Shown one piece after another: positions 55,550-64,000 of a stretch of 64,000 nucleotides of DNA. The notes below the pieces were generated by a model that worked only from the letters and a program-made list of their open reading frames with translations, did no database searches and was not told the DNA's origin. Origin of the DNA: Leptodactylus fallax (lineage: Eukaryota; Chordata; Amphibia; Anura; Leptodactylidae). The stretch is taken from assembly GCA_947044405.1 (NCBI GenBank), contig CAMRHE010000168.1, positions 3,107,001 through 3,171,000 on the forward strand. Direction: 5' to 3'. The position numbers and the translations under genes were made by a program. Numbering within the stretch: position 1 is the stretch's first letter; each line of letters begins with the position of its first letter.

Positions 55550-55690
55550 TAAGGTTAAGGCTCCACCTTTCGGAAAAGCAGCTTTTGTTGTTGTTGCAGA
55601 TTTAGTTGCGTTTTTTTGAGCCAAAGCCAGGAGTGGGTTGAGCAAAATGGTAGAAGTATAAGCACTTCCCATATATTTACCATTCCTTTT
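55550..55690. repeat. Fold-back repeat arm, GAGCCAAAG family
   Basis: TTTTTTTGAGCCAAAGCCAG, then GGAGTGGGTTGAGCAAAATG and CCATTCCTTTTGTAGCC. Only one arm is clear. Confidence 0.65.
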
Positions 55691-56904
55691 GTAGCCATTT
55701 TTGTATATTTATTTATATAAGATAACTGAAAGAACTGAGTGACATCTTATGTTCTTCAATATGCATGTCTAGATTTATTTCATCAAGTGAATGTGTCCTA
55801 AAAAGAGTCCCCCTGTGCATGGTTTCCACAACATCAACGTATTATGCATCTACAAAAAAAGTGAATAAATAAAAATTTAAGTGCAAGAGTAGCAAAACAA
55901 AAAAACACAATATAAACTATTGCCATAATTCAAACAACATGCAGAATAAAGTTAAAGGGGTATTCCCATCTTAAGGATCCTATCTAAACTGCTCAGTGCC
56001 TCTTATCTCTGAATGCAAGCACATATAATAATATTGAGATTAGGGCAAGCCCACTGATTGTTCTGGCAGCATGTAAGTTTTTTTTTTCTTCTTGCCAATG
56101 TAATATACATTTACTGTGCATATTATTTTATCTGCATTTATATTAGATTTCTAGTAATCAAAATAGATAATCATGGTAAAGGCAACGTCTATATCTAGTC
56201 AGGTACTTCATAGTGTTCTCTCAACCAAACAGTCAAAGCCTGCCCACCAGCTTGTTGAAGAATACAGAAAATGAGAAAAAGAGGTAGATGGGAAAACCCC
56301 TTCAATGTATTACTTATTCCTCATTGGGAAAGATGTAAAATCAAACCCCCAAAATCTCTGCTGAAATGGCTGTGTTTTACATCCCTCCCCCCCCCCAAAA
56401 AAAGAAAAAACTTGAATAAAGTTTGTTTATTGTATAAGTGGCGCCATTAAAAATAGAAGGGGGCAGAGATGGGACAGGGGCTACAGTATCAGTAGATGAT
56501 TGTGGAACAGCTGCAAAGAGAAGACGTACTTCAGAATTCCTCATCCATTTCTGTTCCTCTGGCCTCATGAAGAGAATTTAACACTTGCAGTAATTTTTTT
56601 TTTTTTTTTTACATTCGTACCCCTATAGGGAAAATGAGCTTGCCAACGTTTGAAAATTGTTTTGAGGGAGAAAAGGGCCAATGGTGCATAAAATTTTTCA
56701 AGTCAAGCCCTCTTTTACACGCCATTTCCTTTTTTATAGACCACAACCCCTATATACAACTCAAAAAAATAAAGACAAAATAGCACAGCATGGCCGGGGC
56801 CACTGATCGGGTGAATTTTTCACGATCAAAAAAAAAAAAAAATTAATCCCAGGAGTATCTGCTGTATTGGTACCTTTGATACTTTACCACCTCAACCCAG
56901 TATC
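55691..56904. other. Unassigned sequence
   Basis: A TTAAAGGGGTATTCCCATCT MITE end lies at 55953. Homopolymer runs of C, A and T follow. No gene was seen. Confidence 0.4.
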
Positions 56905-57230
56905 ACTTACTTTAAGGGTCGTAATCTCAGGGAGATTTTAGTCCACTGCCATCTCCCACAATTGAGACAAAATAGTTCCACTTGGCTAAGATCATCAGTG
57001 GTAGGTTCCTTCCCTTGTGGTAGGTGTAAATTTTGCCTATTAATGCAGAAGTAGAAAACAATCTGCAATCTAATCGATGGAAAGGAATATACTACATGAC
57101 AATTTATTAATTGTTGTAGCACAGATATAGTTTATGGAGCATCTTTTACTTGTTCAAATATTTATTTGGGAAAAACTGTTTCTAAACATAGTAGCTGTAT
57201 TAATATGGAGGAGGATACTCCACCAGCGAG
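56905..57230 (+). pseudogene. Penelope-like element, GIY-YIG endonuclease relic
   Basis: In one frame, with two stops (TAG near 57050 and TGA near 57097), the sequence gives KGRNLREILV, WLRSSVVGSFPCGRCKFC, IDGKEY, QFINCC and IVYGASFTCSNIYLGKTV. The Cys-containing linker (CGRCKFC) followed by IVY...IYLGKT is the layout of the GIY-YIG nuclease that follows the RT in Penelope-like elements such as Neptune. The RT part is not present. It is dead. Confidence 0.75.
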
Positions 57231-58199
57231 ACATATGAGAATATCGCATAATAGCAATACACATCAAATACAACTGGGCCCCAGGAAAGGGGATGTATTC
57301 AAATATGATTTATATACTGTATAATGAAAGATTCACATACACAAGTAATAGAAAAAGTTGAAAAGTTTATTATACTTAGCTTCGGTGAAGAAAATAGTTC
57401 AAATCACAGTCTGGGGAGCCCAATCCACCTTCTTGTGGCCCAGTAGTAGAATCAGCAGTCTCATGACACAACCATAGTGTGTTGGTTCTGTTTCAGTTTT
57501 GAGCTAATAACTAATACAATCCCAGCATCTTTATACCAGTTTGAACTGGGGGCAGAAATGTCCTTCAGCTGTTTCTGAAGACAGCTGGTTTCAGCTATGT
57601 CTCTCATTCAGTTAAATAAAAGGAATCTCCACATCAAAGAGCACCTTGAGCGAATTACCCCTGGTTCCAAGGAATGTGAATTACACTTTCAATAGGGGCA
57701 ATAAACATAAGAATATCCCCAAGACAAATGGACCACAAACCCTGGGCAAGATTGCCCTAAGAAAAACAGAAAATCAAATTACCCACAACCCCCACCCATA
57801 TAGTAACAAAGGTACAAATTAACTATGATTAAAATGATAGAAACAATCACATAAATGTATATACTTGAATACATGCATAAAAGTAAATATTATGTGTGTA
57901 TATAAGCCATATTATACTGAAATGAGACATAAAACTTGAATCCCTCTTACAGGGAATCTAAACCGTAAATTACTACCTGAAGAGGCTAAATGGATTTATC
58001 ATCTAAATTGCTTAAGCCAAAAAGGGCTGAAAGAAGGATTTACCTTTACAGCATTTATATGATAAAGATGCTCTCGCCATATTTGAGTATACTTACTTTA
58101 AGTATGGTAATACTTACAATATCATAAGTACCATAATAAATAGTTCTGCCTATATTGATAACATATATGTTGACATTTTTTTTGTCCGCTATTATATAT
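57231..58199. other. Unassigned sequence
   Basis: No gene or repeat boundary could be supported. Confidence 0.4.
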
Positions 58200-58760
58200 T
58201 GTGAGAAGATGATAGGTAAGATTCTGGACAATGGCTATATCTCTCCCAGATTCCTCACTTATGTGTGGTAGATCGCGTTACAATTCAGGCAAAATCTTTG
58301 CTGTGAGAAAGCTGTCTTTTGTTAACCTCTTCCTCTCCTACTAGGGAGAAGCCTTCAACCACAGGTGGAAGCTGGGCCTCATTAAAGGCCTATAAAAAGT
58401 TGGCCAGTTCTCACTACTGAGCAGTTCCTGGGGGAGAAAGGAGGAGTCGGGTTCTGTCCCCACATTGCAAAGGCTGGTGAGACTCTGGAGTGAACTCCTG
58501 CCCTTGCTTTGTGTTGTTCATTGACCGTGTGACTGAAGTAAGCCACACGTACAGATAGGACAGCTTTCTGTATAGTTAGTTGTTCAGATGAGCAGGATTT
58601 CTGTTATTTTTTGCCTGAAAGTTAAGGCTTATTTGTTTTGCTGTTTTTTTTTTTTTTTTGAAAAATAAATGCACAGGGTAAAACCTGTTGGACTGAACCT
58701 TTGTGTCTGTCTCTGACTGTCTGGGTCCGCTGCGGCTACCACTGAGCTTATTCCCACACA
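58200..58760 (+). repeat. Solo LTR
   Basis: It begins TGTGAGAAGATG and ends TTCCCACACA, with TATAAAAA at 58391-58398 and AATAAA at 58664-58669 in the order expected for a 5'-3' LTR promoter and polyadenylation signal. No internal region follows; a Helitron starts 5 bp later. Flanks are AT-rich (TATAT and TTATA) so a target duplication cannot be called. The family is unknown and unrelated to the Gypsy LTR at 656. Confidence 0.65.
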
Positions 58761-59080
58761 TTATATCTCTTATATATATAAAAATGAGTTCCTGTCTGTC
58801 TGTCTGTCTGTCTGTTCTTTATGCGCGACCAAACGACTGGACCGATCCTCACCAAATTTGGCACACATGTACATCAGGTGTCCGGGAATATTATAGACTG
58901 GGTCTCAGCTCTCTTGGACGTACCGTTTCTGAGGTACAGTATTCCCATAAAATGACCAGCATTAGTCTATACAAGCCTGCAAGTCTTTCACTCATATTCC
59001 AACTGCCATACACACGGTCACATGTCCCTTATCAGCCAATAAGAGCTCGCAGGCGCTTACTCTCCTCAGGCACACAGGTT

Positions 59081-59234
59081 TCCATAGCAACCAAGCTATG
59101 TATGACCTGTATTAGTGAATAGCAGTTCACAGGACCTTAAATATTCAGTCATATCACGTGTATCAGCCAATATAAGTTCACATTTAATTTACCAGGTTTC
59201 CATAACAACACAGCCATAAATAGACTGTACCTAT
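59081..59234. repeat. Helitron internal direct repeat, copy 1
   Basis: AGGTTTCCATAGCAACCAAG, CAGTTCACAGG and ATAAATAGACTGTACCTATA recur in the same order at 60315-60474. Confidence 0.75.
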
Positions 59235-59242
59235 ACTGGACT

Positions 59243-59823
59243 CAGTGGCGTAACTAGCAATGGCAGGGCCCCAAAGCGAACATTTGACATGGGACCCCCC
59301 CCCCTGGCAACCCCCCCCACGCACAAACTGCATTTCTGCATACACCATAGTGGCCCTTGCACACAATATTCTGCCCCATAGTGGCCCCTGCACACAGTAT
59401 CATAGTGACTCCTTCATATAGTATTATGCGCACTTCCCGCTACTTCTTCAATGTTGGACCAGATGTCACGTGAGCCAGGCATGTATCGCAACACATAATG
59501 ACGTCGGACTGGCCCAACGACATCTGGGACGCCACCAAGGAGGCCCGAAGCCTGCTGAAAAGACCCCAGAGTATAATGATAGCAGTGTTTGTGGGGTTCA
59601 CGGCCCACAGGCCTTACTTACCAATCCCCGCTCCTGCTCACAGCCGCCTCTGCAGAAGGTGAAGTGCAGGCGGCCGTGAGCAGGAGTGGGGATCAGTAAG
59701 TAAATAGGGCCCGTTACCTGCTGGTGTTAAAAAAAAACAAAACATCAGAGGCCCGCCGGGTCCCCTAATGTCCCGGGCCCTGTGGCAGCTGCTACCACTG
59801 CTAAACCGGTATTTACGCAACTG
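59243..59823. mobile_element. Short non-autonomous hAT element
   Basis: The 8-bp duplication ACTGGACT is exact at 59235-59242 and 59824-59831. Ends CAGTGGCGTAACTAGC and, inverted, CAGTTGCGTAAATACC. It shares minisatellite units, the ACCCCAGAGTATAAT motif and a CGGCCGTGAGC-type fold-back with the 2.47-kb hAT at 35066. No transposase. Confidence 0.88.
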
Positions 59824-60314
59824 ACTGGACTGCCATACTGGATTTCAGCATTCTTATAAATTGAAACGTTTTTTAAACTACTCATGTCCCCTGCAGCAAA
59901 ACGCATGGCTGCTGCTTGAGCTAATGAAAACTCTCAGCAGATCCAAGCCTGTCTCCAATCTGATAAGGTATGTTACAGACAACAGCGAGCTGCTGAAACT
60001 CCCCAGCAGACCCAAGCCCATCTCCAATCTGACAAAGCATTGTCAGCCACATGCACACAGCTGCACTCCAGGTTTCAATAACAATCCAGCCATTTTTCTT
60101 CACTGCTGTAGGTCAGCTTTAAAGGGGCAGGGCGCTGTGGATGATACTATTACCCAAGGTCACATACACACAGCTTTACTCCAGGTTTTCCATAACAACC
60201 GATCGCAGGTTTTTCACTGATATCCAAACTGAGATGCACATGATCACATGACACTTATGGACCAATGGAAAATCGCAGATTCAGTCTTGACAGACACACA
60301 GCTTTACACCAGGT

Positions 60315-60474
60315 TTCCATAGCAACCAAGCTATTTATGTCCTGTATGAGTCAATAGCAGTTCGCAGGTCCTTATTCAGTCATATGACGTGTATTAGCCA
60401 ATGTAAGTTCACATTTCATTTACCAGGTTTCCATAGCAACACAGCCATAAATAGACTATACCTATACTGGGCTG
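60315..60474. repeat. Helitron internal direct repeat, copy 2
   Basis: It repeats the block at 59081-59234 with modest divergence. Confidence 0.75.
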
Positions 60475-60573
60475 CCATACTGGATGTCAAGTGCAAAACT
60501 GGCCAATTTTTATGGGGTCACTACACAAACAAAAAATGAAATATACCCGTGCGAAGCCGGGTCCTTCCTCTAG

Positions 60574-61759
60574 TATAATATATGAACAGAATGTTAGTCA
60601 CTCTGAAGTTGTACCTGCTGAAGTTAATATCAAGGACTTAGAAGACAAATTTACTACACTAGTGCACAAGTTGGATATTCTGTGCAAACGCTCTCATTCT
60701 ATATCTGGATTTAGTTTCCCAAGACAGTGTCATTGGGGTGCATATGTGAGGCAATATTGCACATGCGCAATATTAGGATATGGGGACTTAGTTTCCGACA
60801 CAATTGTGACTTAGTGCGCATGCAATGCTCCGCACATGAGTACAGATTTTTTTTTTTTTTGGGAGTTAGACGCCAGGAAGGAAGTGTATGTGAAGTGTAT
60901 GACAAAATGGTGAGTGCAATAGGTAATTCTGTTGCTTCCTGGAAAATGTAAGTGACTGTTTTACAAGTGGTGACCCATCAGAAGGGCAGACACATGGTGG
61001 CAGCATCATAGGAATGCCCATACAAACTTATAAAAACCTTGTTCGGCCTCAAGTTTATTAGGCTCCAGTAATCCCTGAGGATGCCTTGTGTGGACAAATC
61101 ATGTTGGACGAGTCTACATAGTTTTTAACAGGCAGGATTTTGTTGGGTTTATTCATAGACATGTACTGCAGACAGGTCATAGAGAACATTGTAAGGAATT
61201 GGCAGCAATTTTGAGCCAATATGTGTTAGATATATTAGGAAATTGAACAATAACATCAGAACCCATTCTGTTTTAACCCTTATTTTAGATTAGTACAATA
61301 AATGTTAAATTTTAGTGACCTATGCAGTGAATGACAGTACAATTCACTGCAAGAGAAGTGGAAAGTTGGGTTTTTTGATGTAAGACAGATAAGTGTATTG
61401 ATTAATCCTCACTTCACTGTGGTCCATGTAGTATTTGTATTAGTGTCTATGGTGTCCTCCATACAGTATAATGTAATCTAATCCATTTTGGCTTATGTGC
61501 CCAATAAAAACAAAAGCCTCCAGATGTAACGTGCAGGTAGTAGACCCAATAACAGCTAAATAGAATTCTTTACTGAAACTTGAAAAAAGAAGAACAACTA
61601 TTTCAACAGTTGACAGCATTGCAATCTGATAAACTACAGTTTGCTATCAGTCTTCAGCCACCTGGTTGAAGAAAAGGGAAACTCCTCTTCCTCAAGTAAG
61701 ACGCAGGGCAACACTGTCAGGCATGTTTTCAATAGCTCAACAGTGTCTTGGATGTCAAG
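60574..61759. other. Unassigned sequence
   Basis: A frame running in from the Helitron (EVVPAEVNIKDLEDKFTTL) has no recognised domain. No other feature. Confidence 0.4.
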
Positions 61760-61781
61760 CCCCATCTTAGTATAATGTTGT

Positions 61782-61902
61782 ACCGTGTTAGCCATTGAAA
61801 GTAGTGGAAGAGTGAAGAAATCAGGCGATACCTTTTAGAGGCTAACTGAGTATATTTATAAGTAAGCTTTCAGGAGTGCTCGCTCCCTTCATCAGACATG
61901 GT
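61782..61902 (-). ncRNA. Hammerhead-like ribozyme core
   Basis: The minus strand has CUGAUGA (61895-61889) and GAAA (61871-61868) around a 5-bp stem II (61887-61883 with 61876-61872). Stem I pairs 61902-61896 with 61788-61782 (6 of 7). Stem III starts A61868-U61790, then G-C, C-G and U-G, closing a loop of about 70 nt. The cleavage site would follow A61789 (GGCUA). One extra A (61888) sits between the core and stem II. Penelope-like elements are known to carry hammerheads. Confidence 0.5.
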
Positions 61903-62163
61903 GTGATACAAGAACTGAAAATTAACAGATTTTTATACACATGGTTTTCAAAGCATTTTAGAGTCCTTAAAAAAAAATTGCAATCTAAGTAGAGAAGTTA
62001 TTTACAACAGGTCAAAAAAACAGTCTGGAAACTTGTGGTGCGTGACGGAGGGATCAGTAATTCTTGCTGTTATCTGTTTGCTATCAGGAGGTGATTTGTG
62101 ACCCTCACAGGTCACACATAGTGTGATTTGAAGCTGGCATGAATATTGAGTTCAGTTCATGGT

Positions 62164-62850
62164 TCAAACATAGTGTGACATGAAGCTGGCATGAATATTA
62201 AGTCCAAATTGCAGAGTTTGAAATTTTTGCATAAATTTATACTCCATTTCTTTTCTTTTCTCCTGTGTCTTAAAATGTCCCATTAAAACCACAACCCGCA
62301 AATCTTCAATAGAGTGGTTTTCTCCGGAGAAATGTGCGGCCACTGGGAGATCGGTTCTGCTGTTATTAATGGTGGATCTGTGTGAGTTCATTCGTTGACT
62401 GAGTCTCTGCCCTGTTTCCCCCACATAGAGGCCTGTGGTGGGACATTGCACACACATTATGAGGTACACCACATTGGAAGACCTGCAGGAAAATGTCCCC
62501 CTAATTCTGTGCACCTGTTGTGACTGTGGGATAGGTACACTGTCAGCGGTGTGGATGTGCTTGCAGGTCATGCACCTTTTATGTAGGCAAGGTGAGGTGC
62601 CATTTTCAGTTGGGGCCTTCAGGGCACTCCGGACGATAATGCGCCTCAGGTTTGGTGGTTGTCGAAAGGAGAGGAGAGGGGGGACTGGAAATATGTCCTT
62701 GAGTCTGTTGTCCCTATGTAGTACAGGTTGGAGCTCCTTGGCAATCCTTCGTAGGATCTCCAGCTGTGGGTTGTAGGTGACAACTAGGGGCACTCGGGCT
62801 TCTTTCTGGGTCTCTCTATATGTGAGCAGACTGTCTCTTAGACACTACAG
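62164..62850 (-). pseudogene. Penelope-like polyprotein C-terminus with GIY-YIG
   Basis: The open part reads from LLTYRETQKEAR (about 62830) through VPLVVTYNPQLEILRRIAKE, FRQPPNLRRIIVRSAL, a Cys-rich CMTCKHI linker, VVYLIMCVQCPTTGLYVGET (the GIY-YIG core), RMNSHRSTI with its Arg/His, and an end near GLNIHASF. The RT lies upstream in complete elements but is absent here (a TAG at about 62846). The endonuclease module itself looks intact for about 220 residues. It differs strongly from the relic at 56905, so two Penelope lineages are present. Confidence 0.85.
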
Positions 62851-64000
62851 ACTCCTTGTGTCTGTTATCCAGTGTCTCATCAGCTGGTTTGCTTACTCAT
62901 GCTCTGAGGTTTCAATCCTCTGTACTCCAACTAAACTGTGCCAGCAACCAGGACTTTTGTGCTGGATGCACCGTCAACTTCAGTAACCACTCTAGTGTTT
63001 TGAAAATTAGTTACCCTCCACCTTGCATCTTCCCCCTGAGTTAAGGTTTGTCACCCCGATCATCTCAGTGCCTAATACATATTCCATTGTTGCTACCTGA
63101 GAATTCTTCATGGGAGCGGTTGTCTCCCTGCCTCACCCGTGACTGTCACTGGAATGGGTACTAGAATGAGCTCTGAATCCAGAGACATTCTCTCAAGAAT
63201 GCTGAAACAGATTCTGCTCAAGCAGGCCCTGCTCCTTCCTATGATTGAATCTCAAACACGGGTATGCATGAGTTGAGTTGATGCACCAACTTGTGTGGTA
63301 CAACTTCCCTTTTCTACCACAACTTCACTGTCCTCCGTTCCATACAGGGCACCATTACACAGTCACTGACTTGAAAGAGCAGATCTCGCAGCTGCTTATT
63401 CACCAGCAATCTGTGCAGTTACATCCATCATACCTCCAAGTCATACACCTCTTGTATTTGCTGGAGATGTTCCCTCATCCATGCTCTCTTTTGTTAGCCA
63501 CAGTATAATCCCTCATATGCCACTTATCCAGTAAAATGCCATGCATAATAATAAAAAGGATACTCACCATTTAATATGCCCCAAGAAACGGTCTTTTCCT
63601 CTCTCTTTTGTTAGCGACACAAAGCCGCAGGTATGATAACATCACCACATCACTGCTGTCTGCGTCCCAGCAGAAACAAGGGGCTATATGGTAAAGCATA
63701 GAGCCTCCTGTAAAATTCAGGACAGTTGCCAAGTATGAAGAAGAGTATGCAGGCACCTCTCAGGCCAAGTGCCCTGACTTTTTTTTTTTTTTAAACTTTT
63801 TGCCCAAATCTTGATATTTTGAAATTGATCTATTTTTAAGGATATTCGCAATATTTCAAGATACTTAAGAAGCTTCTAGAACTGCCCAGAATTATCTAGA
63901 ACTTTCTGGGACTGTACAGAATTGTAGGTAGCTGTATAACTACAGTTATATAGGGCCACTATAGCCCTTCTTGAGAGACGGAGAGACAGGATCTAATTGA
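62851..64000. other. Unassigned sequence to the window end
   Basis: No coding exon, RNA gene or repeat end was supported. A poly-T run lies at 63779-63792. Confidence 0.4.

Larger units (their letters stand above)
58766..60573 (+). mobile_element. Non-autonomous Helitron
   Basis: The 5' end is TCTCTTATATATAT and the 3' end CTAG (60570-60573), inserted between A (58765) and T (60574), with no target duplication. A hairpin ACCCG-loop-CGGGT (60545-60562) ends 11 bp before the terminus. These are the canonical Helitron marks. It carries (TCTG)n near 58796 and no Rep/helicase gene. A 581-bp hAT element is nested inside. Confidence 0.88.
61760..62850 (-). mobile_element. Penelope-like element, 5'-truncated 3' end
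   Basis: The coding part ends at 62164 and is followed on the minus strand by about 400 bp of 3' sequence. That sequence contains a hammerhead-like core and the phrase GGCTAACACGG, which I know as a frequent vertebrate repeat tail. A 52-bp direct duplication straddles the stop codon region (about 62116 and 62168). Confidence 0.75.

Noticed and set aside
58703..59122. Plus-strand frame of 139 codons
   Set aside because: It crosses the end of the solo LTR and the Helitron 5' end, including a (TCTG)n run, and has no protein similarity I recognise.
60491..60814. Possible gag-like gene after the solo LTR
   Set aside because: The frame starts inside the Helitron end, has no primer site before it and no domain.
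62435..62776. Plus-strand frame opposite the Penelope fragment
   Set aside because: It is antisense to the GIY-YIG coding region, which has clear motifs on the minus strand.

Overview
This is eukaryotic DNA, most likely from an anuran amphibian (frog or toad). That is an inference from the transposable elements: DIRS1-like, Penelope-like, L2 and CR1-like retroelements, Ty3/Gypsy, several Tc1 lineages, piggyBac, hAT, Helitron, TTAA-flanked MITEs and many fold-back repeats of the kind that fill frog intergenic DNA. I found no host gene exon that I can defend, no tRNA or rRNA gene, no CRISPR array and no prokaryotic operon. The window is a nest of transposons in non-coding DNA.

Layout. 1-8.04 kb: pieces of two Tc1 elements in opposite orientation; the minus-strand one is split by a complete Ty3/Gypsy retrotransposon (656-7819, minus strand, nearly identical LTRs, intact gag and pol). 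8.04-12.7 kb: degenerate tandem repeats, MITEs, a piggyBac relic, a CR1-like RT scrap and a Tc1 arm. 12.7-17.2 kb: mostly unassigned DNA with one MITE and a tetranucleotide microsatellite. 17.2-23.7 kb: three complete Tc1 elements. The first has an open transposase with a lost catalytic Asp, the second an open transposase with an intact DD34E triad, and the third is a pseudogene lying inside a TATATG-rich minisatellite. 23.8-25.4 kb: MITE, fold-backs and a tandem duplication. 25.4-33.9 kb: a minus-strand L2 LINE cut apart by other repeats, one of which is itself split by a plus-strand L2 LINE carrying a 2A-like motif. 35.07-37.54 kb: a 2.47-kb non-autonomous hAT element with a perfect 8-bp target duplication, a minisatellite and three perfect hairpins. 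37.5-45.1 kb: fold-back elements in unassigned DNA. 45.12-50.02 kb: a decayed DIRS1-like element with inverted termini and an internal complementary region. 50-57 kb: MITEs and fold-backs. 56.9-64 kb: a Penelope-like GIY-YIG relic, a solo LTR, a Helitron containing a small hAT element, and a second Penelope-like 3' end with a hammerhead-like ribozyme core.

The genes do not form a host pathway; each coding region belongs to its own mobile element. The Gypsy gag and pol are linked by a predicted -1 ribosomal frameshift site (GTTAAAC at the gag stop, then a hairpin and possible pseudoknot). The best candidates for recent activity are the Gypsy element and the second Tc1 element. No cellular system new to biology is evident. 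The most interesting signals are RNA-level devices inside retroelements (frameshift site, 2A-like motif, hammerhead-like core) and the DIRS termini.
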